From: DASPFV01 sp035620975 | Lineage (GTDB): Bacteria; Acidobacteriota; Vicinamibacteria; Vicinamibacterales; 2-12-FULL-66-21 | Direction: 5' to 3' | Length of the DNA: 47,269 nucleotides | Assembly (NCBI GenBank): GCA_035620975.1 | Contig: DASPFV010000146.1 | Location: 1 to 47,269, forward strand | Shown here: piece by piece, positions 40,059-47,269 of the stretch | How positions within the stretch are numbered: position 1 is the first letter of the stretch | Layout of the letters: every line of letters starts with the position of its first letter | Program-made: the position numbers and the translations under genes | Notes under the pieces: generated by a model | What the model was told of the DNA's origin: nothing | Seen by the model: only the letters and a program-made list of their open reading frames with translations | The model's database searches: none

Positions 40059-41366
40059 TTACCCCACGGCCGCCAGCGAAGCGGCGGAGTCGGACTCGCG
40101 CGTAGCGCCGGTGACGGCGATCGGTGCGGGCAGCTCGACCATCTCGTAGATGATCCTCGCGGCACGGGCCGAGGCAGTGCCGGGTTGGTGGAAGAGGACG
40201 CCGGCGATCTGGCGGCGCTGCGCCGAGAGCCGCTGCGGGCTCTGCAGCCCGCGGACGACGGCCGCCGCGGCTCCGCGCGCGTCGGCGGCGACGTCGGCGG
40301 CGGACCGGAGCTGACGGACTTTCTCCGGATTGATCCCGGCCTGCCTGAGGAGCTCCGGCCGGTCCACGATCGCGAGTGGCCGATCGAGAATCGTGTACTC
40401 GAACGCGACCGAGCTGTGGTCGCTGACCATGGCATCGGAGACCACAAGATAGGGGGAGGCGTCGGCATCCCGCACGATGCGAACCAGCGGGTGCGAGTCG
40501 TACCGGCGGAGCCGTGCGGCCCAGTCGATCCCGCCAGAGCCGCGTTCCTGCGGATCGTAGGATCGATCGTGCAGCTTCACGACGACCTGGAGCCCTTCTG
40601 CCGCGAGCCGCTCGATGATCTCTTCGCCCATCGTGTTGAGCGAGGAATGGGGCGACCAGGTGGGGGCATAGATGGCGGTCGGCACGCGCGCGTCGAGGGC
40701 CAGCTGGCGGGCGATCTCCGCTCGATCGAGGCTGCCGTCGACCAGGCAGTCCACCTTTGGAAAGCCGACCAGCGCGGCCCGCACGGGATCGTCTGGCACC
40801 AGGCCCGCCTCCACGTACCGCCTGCGGCGATCGAGGTTCGCGAACATGAGGGAATCGAAGCTCGCCACCACGGGCGCGATCTCGACGGGCGCGTCGAGGG
40901 CGTACTTGCCGGCGACCCCGTGAAAGAGATGCAGCCTTCGCGTCCGGCGGTGAAGCCACGTCGTGTCCCAGAAGTCCGCGTTGATGTACGCATCCACCTT
41001 CATCCATTGGGCCGCAGCCGCTGAGACGACGCGGGCGGTGATGCCGAAGGGCTCGAAGACGGCGTGGGGGTCCCGGCTCCGCCCATACGCGGTGAGCCAG
41101 ATCTCGAGCCGGGGATCCTGCCGCAGCAGCGCGTACACCGGCCGGAAGATCGCAAAGCTCATCGGCGATGCCGCTTCGAACAGGATCTTCCGCCGCGTCC
41201 GGCGCCAGTTCGAGACGCGATCGTCCAGATCATGCAGACGCGAGATCGCCTGCCGGCGCAGCCGCCGGTAGAACGTGTCGTGAACCAGCGAGACCTCGGG
41301 CTCCACCCGTGTCAGCCCGCCGGATGTCCGCCGGGCGGCGGTGGGGTTGTTCGCAGGGTTCGACAT
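40059..41366 (-). CDS. CDP-glycerol:poly(glycerophosphate) glycerophosphotransferase-like protein
   Basis: A 435-residue GT-B enzyme of the TagB/TagF/TarF family, which transfer glycerol- or ribitol-phosphate from CDP-alditols to make phosphodiester-linked polymers. Diagnostic segments: LHLFHGVAGK (about 145), IYAPTWSPHSSLN (about 232) and VVVKLHDRSYD, then SDAMVSDHSSVAFEYTILDRPLAIVD (about 310-335), which contains the SDxSS-type donor-binding motif. In a Gram-negative-type EPS locus such enzymes may add a glycerol-phosphate or similar group to a sugar. The actual alditol is unknown and no CDP-alditol-forming enzyme (TagD/IspD-like) is in the window. Second gene of the operon, 23 bases after the barrel gene. 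Confidence 0.85.
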   Translation of the reverse strand: MSNPANNPTAARRTSGGLTRVEPEVSLVHDTFYRRLRRQAISRLHDLDDRVSNWRRTRRKILFEAASPMSFAIFRPVYALLRQDPRLEIWLTAYGRSRDPHAVFEPFGITARVVSAAAAQWMKVDAYINADFWDTTWLHRRTRRLHLFHGVAGKYALDAPVEIAPVVASFDSLMFANLDRRRRYVEAGLVPDDPVRAALVGFPKVDCLVDGSLDRAEIARQLALDARVPTAIYAPTWSPHSSLNTMGEEIIERLAAEGLQVVVKLHDRSYDPQERGSGGIDWAARLRRYDSHPLVRIVRDADASPYLVVSDAMVSDHSSVAFEYTILDRPLAIVDRPELLRQAGINPEKVRQLRSAADVAADARGAAAAVVRGLQSPQRLSAQRRQIAGVLFHQPGTASARAARIIYEMVELPAPIAVTGATRESDSAASLAAVG

Positions 41367-41389
41367 GTCGCTGGCCGCGCCGAATCAGG

Positions 41390-42604
41390 TCAGCGGATCC
41401 TCAGCGGCTTGGCGGCTACGACCCTGAAGCCCAGCTGGTTCCGGACGATCTGGTTGACAATGGCGGTGTTGTCCTGCTGGGTCCGGGCGTAGAAGCCCTC
41501 GAGGCTGAGCCATCGCGTAGCCTGATATCCCACGACACCCGAGAACAACAGCGACTGCAGGCTCGGCCGGTCCGTTTCGAGCGGGTCGTTGTCCTGCAGC
41601 ACGGCGCTGCCGACGGCATATGCCCGCCCCCGAAAGAAGGGCGCCCGAAACGAGGCCGCCAGTTCCTCGTTCTGGAACGTGCCTCCGAAGCCGAACGATG
41701 GGATGAAGGTTCGGACATAGGATGCCGAGGCGGTTCCCAGGCGGGTCCGCCGCGCGATCCCCACGTGCACGCTCGGCCCGGTCCGTGCGTCGTGATACAG
41801 GCCCGCACCGAGACGGGCGACCCCCGCCGACGCGGACATGGTCACGTTCGGCGACATCGCGAATTCCAGCGTCGCCGCGGCCGTATGCATGTTGAAGCGG
41901 TCCAGCCCATCCGTCAGCACGGACCGGCGCAGCTGGTACTCGCCTCCGAGCGTCAGCCGCCGCGACAGCATCCGTCCGGCCGTGACCAGCACTTCGTGAG
42001 CGTACCCGCCTTGAAGCTCGGTCGAGTCCCCCCCGAACTGCGGCGGCCGGTCTTCGAAGCTGACGGAACGGAGCGAGTACGACGCCCGCAACGTCGTCAG
42101 CCGGGAAAGCGCGGCCTCGAGGCCGCCGCTCGCGACGTTCGTCTGCGAGCCGACGCGATAGAAAGGTACGCCTGAAAACTCCAGCACGTCCGTGGTCGGC
42201 GCAGAGGTGAAGCTCTCCTGCGCGAACAGCGTCAGCCGTTTGGTCGCCCGCCGCTGAACGAACGCGCGAAAACGCTGCTCCGAGCTGTTCAGCTCCTCGA
42301 AGCTGCGGTACATCACGTACGTTCCCCCGTACGCCGTCGACAGCAGGGTCCGGCGGCCGCCATAATCGAGGCTGAGTGATGGGCTGACGGGAGTGCCGTA
42401 GTCGCCGGGGTTGACCTCGCCAGCCAGCAGGACGTTGGAGTCCCATGCGCCTCCCAGCCCGATGGACGGCGTGAACACCCATCCCGGGTATTCGACCTCT
42501 GACGTCTGCTGGGCGATCACCGGAGCATCGGCCGAGACGAGCACGATCGCAGTCGAGACGGCCAGGCAGCGTACCGAACGTCGCGCGATCCGGCTGAGCA
42601 ACAC
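41390..42604 (-). CDS. Outer-membrane beta-barrel protein, EPS/PEP-CTERM-associated type
   Basis: A 404-residue exported barrel. Signal: RCLAVSTAIVLVSADAPVIAQ. The mature part opens with YPGWVFTPSIGLGGAWDSNVLL, as in EpsL-like and PEP-CTERM-associated outer-membrane proteins. It consists of alternating amphipathic strands about 9-12 residues long (LTLFAQESF, LRASYSLRSV, LTLGGEYQLRRS, TMSASAGVARL, WLSLEGFYART). It ends in a strand QLGFRVVAAKPLRIR rather than in a terminal aromatic. Likely passes or guides the polysaccharide. First gene of the operon running to 37929, with a perfect sigma-54 site 51 bp upstream. Confidence 0.85.
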   Translation of the reverse strand: MLLSRIARRSVRCLAVSTAIVLVSADAPVIAQQTSEVEYPGWVFTPSIGLGGAWDSNVLLAGEVNPGDYGTPVSPSLSLDYGGRRTLLSTAYGGTYVMYRSFEELNSSEQRFRAFVQRRATKRLTLFAQESFTSAPTTDVLEFSGVPFYRVGSQTNVASGGLEAALSRLTTLRASYSLRSVSFEDRPPQFGGDSTELQGGYAHEVLVTAGRMLSRRLTLGGEYQLRRSVLTDGLDRFNMHTAAATLEFAMSPNVTMSASAGVARLGAGLYHDARTGPSVHVGIARRTRLGTASASYVRTFIPSFGFGGTFQNEELAASFRAPFFRGRAYAVGSAVLQDNDPLETDRPSLQSLLFSGVVGYQATRWLSLEGFYARTQQDNTAIVNQIVRNQLGFRVVAAKPLRIR

Positions 42605-42654
42605 GTCTCCTCTCGTTGAATTCCCCGCGCCGGCGAATGTTGTGGAGTCGGGGC

Positions 42655-42670
42655 AGCAAGGGAGGTGCCA
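42655..42670 (-). promoter_or_regulatory. Sigma-54 promoter
   Basis: On the - strand TGGCAC-CTCCC-TTGCT: all core bases match. It lies 51 bp upstream of the outer-membrane barrel gene, oriented to drive it and the glycerophosphotransferase/GT2 genes. Confidence 0.85.
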
Positions 42671-42717
42671 TTCAGCCCAGCCACCGGAGGCCCGATGGAT
42701 GTGTCTACAGGTTGCTC

Positions 42718-42734
42718 CGCATGACGGTCATGCG
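42718..42734. promoter_or_regulatory. Perfect 17-bp palindrome between two divergent sigma-54 sites
   Basis: CGCATGACGGTCATGCG, eight paired bases on each side of a central G. Its centre (42726) is about 56 bp from the -24 element of the leftward promoter and about 58 bp from that of the rightward one. This near-symmetrical position is what a shared enhancer-binding-protein site would look like. Confidence 0.65.
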
Positions 42735-42783
42735 CGGCCCGGCCTCCTTCGACACCGGGGGCACGGCAAGGGTTTACCTAAAT

Positions 42784-42799
42784 TGGACAAGCCGTTGCC
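42784..42799 (+). promoter_or_regulatory. Sigma-54-type promoter candidate
   Basis: TGGACA-AGCCG-TTGCC with exact GG/GC spacing; -24 is weak (TGG only), -12 matches four of five. It is 70 bp before the ATG of the first beta-helix gene and divergent from the perfect site at 42655-42670. Confidence 0.5.
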
Positions 42800-42869
42800 C
42801 GGCTGCGGTGAGGTACGGCTCAGCCCGGCGGGCGTACGCTGCCGATTCGATTCCTGCGCGCGCACCTCG

Positions 42870-44456
42870 ATGGCACATCGTTTGAGATCCGCGAGCGCGT
42901 TGCGCACCACCCTTCGGTCTGCACTCGCGCTGATTGCGCTGCAGGTGCTCTGTGTCTCGCAGGCGGCTGATGGCCGTCAGGCCGCGTACGTTCTCGTCCG
43001 CGCCGGCGACGATCTGCAGGCGGCAATCGACCGCGCCCGGCCCGGCGACGTGATCCTGCTCCAGGCCGGGGCAACGTTCGTCGGGAACTTCAGACTGCCG
43101 CCAACGTCGGGTGATGCCGGGATCACGATCCGCTCGGCGGTGCCCCCGCTGGTCTTACCGCGCGACCGCCGCGTGCGGCCGCAGCACGCGGCGTGGATGG
43201 CCACGCTGCGCTCCGGAAACACGCGACCGGCGCTTTCGACGCAGGCGGGAGCCCGGAACTGGCGGATCCAGTGGATCGCCTTCGACGCGAACGCAGGCGG
43301 CATCGGCGACATCATCACGCTGGGATCCGGTGGCAGCGATCAGCCCGATCCCGCGCTCATCCCCCGCGACCTCACGCTCGACGGCCTGATCATCCGTGGC
43401 GACCCGACGCTCGGCCAGAAGCGCGGGATAGCCCTGAACTCGGCATCGACGACCATCCGCAACTGCGACATCCGCGACATCAAGGCCGTCGGCCAGGACA
43501 GCCAGGCCATCGCCGGGTGGAACGGCCCCGGCCCGTTCGTGATCGAGAACAACCACCTGGAGGCCGCCGGAGAGAACGTCATGTTCGGCGGGGCGGACCC
43601 GACGATTCCCGGCCTCGTGCCGAGCGACATCACCATCCGCGACAACTACCTGACCAAGCCGCTGGCCTGGCGCGAGCGGGGAACGCCGTGGACGGTGAAG
43701 AACCTGCTGGAGCTGAAGAACGCGCAACGCGTGCTGATCGAGAACAACATTCTCGAGCACAGCTGGCTCGCCGGACAGACCGGCTTCGCCATCCTGTTCA
43801 GCGTCACCAACCAGGACGGTCGCGCACCGTGGAGCGTCGTCTCCGACGTCACCCTGCAGTACAACATCATCCGGCGGGCGGCATCGGGGATCAGCCTGAG
43901 CGGCCACGACTACCGGACCGGCAGCCGGCAGGCGCGCCGGATCCGCATCGTCCACAACCTCTTCTATGACATCTCGCGCCGATGGGGGAGCGGGGGCCGG
44001 TTCCTGCAGATCGGCAACGAGCCGGCGGACCTGGTGGTCGACCACAACACGGTCGTGCACGACGGCCACGTCCTGCTGATGTACGGCCGGCGCAACGGGC
44101 GGCTCGAGGCCGTTCAGGGGTTTCAGTTCACCAACAACCTGACCGTGCACAACGAGTACGGCATCTTCGGCGAGGAGGCCGGGATCGGGACTCCGGCGGT
44201 CGCCGCCTACATGCTCGGCGAGGTACGACGGAACGTCGTCGCCGGCGCTCCAGCCTCCCGCTATCCTCCCGACAACTTCTACCCCGCGGTCGACGAATTC
44301 TTCGGTCAGTTCGTCAGCCCCGCCCGCGGGAACTACCGGCTGCGCCCCGGCAGCCGCTTCCGCACCGCGGCGACGGATGGCACGATGATTGGTGCCGATA
44401 TCGACGCGATCATGCGGCGCGTCGCGCGCGCGCGAACGGGTTCAGCTGAGCCATAA
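42870..44456 (+). CDS. Secreted right-handed parallel beta-helix protein 1
   Basis: A 528-residue exported protein. Start ATG 42870 gives a signal peptide (RTTLRSALALIALQVLCVSQAADG); the frame extends far upstream through the promoter region and is not used. After YVLVRAGDDLQAAIDRARPGDVILLQAGATFVGNF, the usual entry of pectate-lyase/epimerase-like helices, come regular N-x-I rungs (IENNHLEAAGENVMFGG, ITIRDNYLTKPL, VLIENNILEHSW, IRIVHNLFYDI, LVVDHNTVVHDG). About 35-45% of aligned residues look shared with the next gene, including GQDSQA, GPFxIENNxLEAA, WxxGQTGF and NQDGRAPWS. Beside an AlgD-type dehydrogenase, a polyuronate epimerase or lyase is plausible, but no catalytic residue can be fixed. 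Confidence 0.85.
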   Translation: MAHRLRSASALRTTLRSALALIALQVLCVSQAADGRQAAYVLVRAGDDLQAAIDRARPGDVILLQAGATFVGNFRLPPTSGDAGITIRSAVPPLVLPRDRRVRPQHAAWMATLRSGNTRPALSTQAGARNWRIQWIAFDANAGGIGDIITLGSGGSDQPDPALIPRDLTLDGLIIRGDPTLGQKRGIALNSASTTIRNCDIRDIKAVGQDSQAIAGWNGPGPFVIENNHLEAAGENVMFGGADPTIPGLVPSDITIRDNYLTKPLAWRERGTPWTVKNLLELKNAQRVLIENNILEHSWLAGQTGFAILFSVTNQDGRAPWSVVSDVTLQYNIIRRAASGISLSGHDYRTGSRQARRIRIVHNLFYDISRRWGSGGRFLQIGNEPADLVVDHNTVVHDGHVLLMYGRRNGRLEAVQGFQFTNNLTVHNEYGIFGEEAGIGTPAVAAYMLGEVRRNVVAGAPASRYPPDNFYPAVDEFFGQFVSPARGNYRLRPGSRFRTAATDGTMIGADIDAIMRRVARARTGSAEP

Positions 44457-44519
44457 AACCGTCACGACGGGATTGTAAGCGGGCGTGCGGACGCGTAATC
44501 GCGCGGGCGCGCCGGGTCA

Positions 44520-44535
44520 TTCGCGCATCCGCGAA
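44520..44535. promoter_or_regulatory. Dyad upstream of a sigma-54-type site
   Basis: TTCGCG-CATC-CGCGAA, a 16-bp inverted repeat with a 4-base centre. It lies about 45 bp upstream of the -24 element at 44573 and may be an activator site. Its sequence differs from the 42718-42734 palindrome. Confidence 0.4.
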
Positions 44536-44572
44536 ATTCACGCAAATTCCGGTGGTCCGCGGCCTTGTCGCG

Positions 44573-44588
44573 GGGCATCCTTCTTGCC
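44573..44588 (+). promoter_or_regulatory. Sigma-54-type promoter candidate
   Basis: GGGCAT-CCTTC-TTGCC with exact GG/GC spacing; four of six and four of five core matches. It lies 42 bp before the ATG of the second beta-helix gene, a usual promoter distance. Confidence 0.5.
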
Positions 44589-44630
44589 GACGCCCGCGGT
44601 GCTCTCTCCGAGCCAGGAAAGGACCCCGGG

Positions 44631-46154
44631 ATGTCCCCAGTTCTCAGTCGCCGTGTGTCGGCCTGCGCAGCCGTGTACGTGCTCGCTTCGTTCGGTCCCC
44701 TGCCTTTCGTCGAGCCGGTTCATGCGGACACTCGGGTAGTGAACGCCGGCGGCAATCTGCAGGCGACGCTCGATGCGGCGCTCCCGGGTGACCACGTGGT
44801 GCTGGCTGCGGGCGCCCGGTTCACAGGATCGTTTCGCCTGCCCGCCAAACCGTTCGGCTCGGTCATCACGGTGCGATCCTCGCAGACACTGCCCGCGCGC
44901 CGGCTGGTCGAGGCCGACGCGCCACTCCTGCCGACGCTCGCGTCTGGCAGCACGAGCCCCGCGCTCATGATCGTCGGCACGGCGAATTGGCGGATCGACG
45001 GCCTCCGATTCGAGTCGAACACCGACGGCGCAGGCACGATCATCCAGGTGCTGGACTCCAGCTCGATCGTCTTCGACCGCCTTCTGATCGTCGCCGGCTC
45101 GTCCGGGCAGAAGCGAGCGGTCCAGGGCAACGGGCGGCACATCACGCTCATGCGCTCCCACATCGCCAACATCTGGAAGAGCGGTCAGGACTCGCAGGCG
45201 TTCTGCGCCTGGGACGGCGCGGGCCCCTACACCATCGTCGACAACTACCTGGAAGCGGCGAGCGAAAATGTGATGTTCGGCGGCGCCGACAGCACCGCGC
45301 CGGACCGCGTCCCGGCCGACATCCTCGTCGAGCGCAACTTCGTCTCGAAGCGACTCGAGTGGAAGGGGCAGCCGCGGGTCGTCAAGAACCTGTTCGAGCT
45401 GAAAGCGGCCAGGCGCGTCACCGTGCGGCACAACGTGTTCGAGCGCAGCTGGACCGACGGTCAGACCGGATTCGGCATCTCGTTCACCGTCAGGAATCAG
45501 GACGGCCGGGCGCCATGGTCCTCGACGACCGACGTCCTGTTCGAGCACAACATTGTCCGCGACACCGAGCGCGGGGTCAGCATGCTGGGGCGGGACGGCA
45601 CCTATCCGTCGGAGCAGACCACGCGGCTCACGATCCGGAAGAACCTGATCATCACGGCCGGGCAGGCCTTCCAGGCCGGCAGCGAGATCGGGGTCGTCAC
45701 GATCGACCACAACACCGTCGTGAACGGCGGGCACTTCCTCCTCATGTACACGGGGTCGGTCTGGGTGAACGGCGAGCCGACGCCGCGCAATGCGGCGTAT
45801 GCCATCCAGAACCTGACAGTGACCAACACGCTCGCGCGGCACAACGACTACGGCGTATTCGGCGATTCCGTCGGGCTGGGCATCAAGGCGCTCGCCGGGC
45901 TGACGATGCAGTACACGTGGACGCACAACGTGCTGGCCGGCGGACCCTCGAGCATCACCTACCCCGCGATTACCTGGCGTCCGACGATGGAGGAGTACCT
46001 GGCTCAATTCAACGCGGATCACTCCCTGGTGGCGTCGAGCCCCTACCGGAATGCTGGGACTGACGGCGCCGACCTCGGCGCGCCGCTCCCGCTCAGCAGC
46101 GCCGGAACGAGCGCGCCCCCACCCGTCGCGCCGTTGAACGTGCGGCTCCGCTAG
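44631..46154 (+). CDS. Secreted right-handed parallel beta-helix protein 2
   Basis: A 507-residue exported protein, paralogue of the preceding gene. Start ATG 44631 follows an AGGAAAGGA site. Signal: VSACAAVYVLASFGPLPFVEPVHA. The same rungs appear: GNLQATLDAALPGDHVVLAAGARFTGSF, GQDSQAFCAWDGAGPYTIVDNYLEAASENVMFGGAD, VKNLFELKAARRVTVRHNVFERSW, GQTGFGISFTVRNQDGRAPWS, VVTIDHNTVVNGGHFLLMY. It ends with a Ser/Ala/Pro-rich tail. The most conserved block in both proteins is the GQDSQ to GRAPWS part (middle rungs), where a binding cleft would lie. Function as for the first copy: probably polysaccharide epimerase, lyase or binding protein, unproven. Confidence 0.85.
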   Translation: MSPVLSRRVSACAAVYVLASFGPLPFVEPVHADTRVVNAGGNLQATLDAALPGDHVVLAAGARFTGSFRLPAKPFGSVITVRSSQTLPARRLVEADAPLLPTLASGSTSPALMIVGTANWRIDGLRFESNTDGAGTIIQVLDSSSIVFDRLLIVAGSSGQKRAVQGNGRHITLMRSHIANIWKSGQDSQAFCAWDGAGPYTIVDNYLEAASENVMFGGADSTAPDRVPADILVERNFVSKRLEWKGQPRVVKNLFELKAARRVTVRHNVFERSWTDGQTGFGISFTVRNQDGRAPWSSTTDVLFEHNIVRDTERGVSMLGRDGTYPSEQTTRLTIRKNLIITAGQAFQAGSEIGVVTIDHNTVVNGGHFLLMYTGSVWVNGEPTPRNAAYAIQNLTVTNTLARHNDYGVFGDSVGLGIKALAGLTMQYTWTHNVLAGGPSSITYPAITWRPTMEEYLAQFNADHSLVASSPYRNAGTDGADLGAPLPLSSAGTSAPPPVAPLNVRLR

Positions 46155-46196
46155 CCGAAGACGTTTTCAGCATCCGGGTCGCGCTCGCCAGTCCTC

Positions 46197-46212
46197 TGGC
46201 GGTCGCTTTGCA
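46197..46212 (+). promoter_or_regulatory. Sigma-54-type promoter candidate
   Basis: TGGCGG-TCGCT-TTGCA with exact GG/GC spacing; four of six at -24 and a complete -12. It lies 82 bp upstream of the CapA-like gene. Confidence 0.5.
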
Positions 46213-46294
46213 CAGGTCTGCCCTGGACGCCACGACTGGCACTGGCCCGCGCTACGCTGTGGGCTGAACGGACGAGCTGGCGTCCAGGCGACGC

Positions 46295-47269
46295 ATGCCC
46301 ACGTTGACGTTTCTCGGCGATGTCTTCCTGCCACAGGCGTACTCCGCCAACCTCGACCGTCTCGGTCTCCCCGGGCCCTACGTGTTCAACCTCGAGTACC
46401 CCATCACCACGAGGGTCCGCGGCTGGCCCGGCAAGGTCAATTTGAAGGCCACCCGGAGCTACATCGAGCAGACGTTCGGGCGGCTTCCGATTGCGGTCTG
46501 CCAGGCCAACAACCACAGCATGGACTACGGGGAGGAGGGGTTCACGGACACCCAACGCGAGCTGCGGCGTCTGGGTGTTCCGGGATTCGGCGCGGGGCGG
46601 CTCGACGCCGACGCCGGGAATCCGCTGTTCCTCGCGGAATGGGGCGTTGCGCTGCTCGGGTACGCGTGTCCTTCGACGTCCGCCGTACTGGCAGCACCGG
46701 AGCAGGCGGGCGCCGCCGCGCTCGAGCTGGATCGCATCGCGCGGGACATCAGGGCGGCCCGCACCTCGGGCGCCCGACGCGTTGTCGTCTCGCTGCACTG
46801 GGGCGAAGAGGAAGTAACCCTCCCAAAGCCCTCCGATGTGGCGACGGCGCGGGCGATCGTCGAGGCGGGCGCGGACCTGGTGGTCGGCCATCACGCGCAC
46901 TGCGTCCAGTCCTTCGAGCAGTATCAGGGGCGGCACATCTTCTACGGTCTCGGGAACTGCATCATGCCGGATCTCGACCAGCCGTCCTACTTCGACGAAG
47001 CCGGGCAGCCGACGCGTCGGTTCATCAAGTCGCAGCACTGGTGGAACCGCCGCTCGCTCGCGGTCCGCTACGACGTCGAGACGTCCGATGTAACGATCCG
47101 GGAATTGTTCTTCGACGGTGCCTCACTGCGCGCGCAGGATGGACGGAGCCGCCGATACGAGCTGAGAGCGCAGCCTCCGGCTCAGTACGCCGCGAGCTAC
47201 CGTCGTGCCTTCTCGATTGGCAAGCTGCGAACCAAGGTGATGACCTACCTGAGTCACCCGCGCCGGCCG
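46295..47269 (+). CDS. CapA/PgsA-like protein, 3' end beyond the window
   Basis: 325 codons are open from ATG 46295 to the last base of the window with no stop, so the gene is partial. Family evidence: LTFLGDVFLPQ at the N-terminus, FNLEYPIT (about 33-40), CQANNHSMDYGEEGF (about 69-83), VSLHWGEEE (about 167) and GADLVVGHHAHCVQSFEQYQGRHIFYGLGNCI (about 192-225). These are the metallophosphatase-fold motifs of CapA/PgsA proteins, which take part in poly-gamma-glutamate or capsule production. No signal peptide or N-terminal membrane anchor is seen, unlike PgsA. Within an EPS cluster it may process or modify the polymer. A sigma-54-like site precedes it. Confidence 0.85.
   Translation, partial: MPTLTFLGDVFLPQAYSANLDRLGLPGPYVFNLEYPITTRVRGWPGKVNLKATRSYIEQTFGRLPIAVCQANNHSMDYGEEGFTDTQRELRRLGVPGFGAGRLDADAGNPLFLAEWGVALLGYACPSTSAVLAAPEQAGAAALELDRIARDIRAARTSGARRVVVSLHWGEEEVTLPKPSDVATARAIVEAGADLVVGHHAHCVQSFEQYQGRHIFYGLGNCIMPDLDQPSYFDEAGQPTRRFIKSQHWWNRRSLAVRYDVETSDVTIRELFFDGASLRAQDGRSRRYELRAQPPAQYAASYRRAFSIGKLRTKVMTYLSHPRRP

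Noticed and set aside
46240..46262. Second sigma-54 site (TGGCAC) before the CapA-like gene
   Set aside because: The TGGCAC is perfect, but no TTGC or GC lies at the required distance; the site at 46197-46212 fits better.

Overview
This is high-GC bacterial chromosome with dense, often ATGA- or TGATG-overlapping genes. The combination of an imuA-imuB-dnaE2 cassette, a DUF4097-type secreted protein, a PEP-CTERM protein and a large exopolysaccharide (EPS) region suggests an Acidobacteriota member of the Vicinamibacteria type. That assignment is inference from gene content; there is no rRNA or other phylogenetic marker, and no tRNA or CRISPR was seen.

Layout. (1) 1-6.3 kb: mutagenic translesion-synthesis cassette imuA, imuB, dnaE2 on the + strand, unusually full of simple repeats between and inside the genes. 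(2) 6.5-9.0 kb: + strand operon of a kinase-like lipoprotein, a DUF4956 membrane protein and a phospholipase-D-like protein. (3) 9.0-12.0 kb: - strand metallophosphatase, a hypothetical protein, YajQ and a radical SAM protein. (4) 12.0-14.7 kb: DUF4097-like, YcbK/DUF882-like peptidase, SET-domain protein and YqiA-like hydrolase. (5) 14.7-25.1 kb: - strand EPS genes: AlgD-type dehydrogenase, two GT4 glycosyltransferases, two asparagine-synthase-type amidotransferases and a heparinase II/III protein. (6) 25.8-37.8 kb: three very large secreted proteins built from two or three CBM6-like modules, each fused to a different phosphoesterase fold (EEP nuclease/phosphatase, purple-acid-phosphatase-like metallophosphatase, PLD). 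Between them lie an HD-like protein, a PEP-CTERM matrixin protease, a methyltransferase and a flippase. (7) 37.9-47.3 kb: two GT2 glycosyltransferases, a CDP-glycerol-glycerophosphotransferase-like protein, an outer-membrane barrel, two paralogous beta-helix proteins and a CapA-like protein cut by the window end.

How it fits together. The EPS genes resemble an exosortase A/PEP-CTERM-associated polysaccharide locus: dehydrogenase for uronic acid precursor, glycosyltransferases, amidotransferases, flippase, outer-membrane barrel, lyase-like enzymes and a sorted protein. The exosortase itself is not in the window. Nine promoter-like sites with the sigma-54 geometry (GG and GC 12 bp apart, TTGC at -12) lie upstream of most of these transcription units, including the kinase-like lipoprotein operon. 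Two of them are divergent and flank a perfect 17-bp palindrome. The strongest candidate for something undescribed is a sigma-54-controlled set of secreted enzymes that deliver three unrelated phosphoesterase folds on the same carbohydrate-binding modules, beside genes suggesting a phosphodiester-containing or phosphate-decorated matrix.
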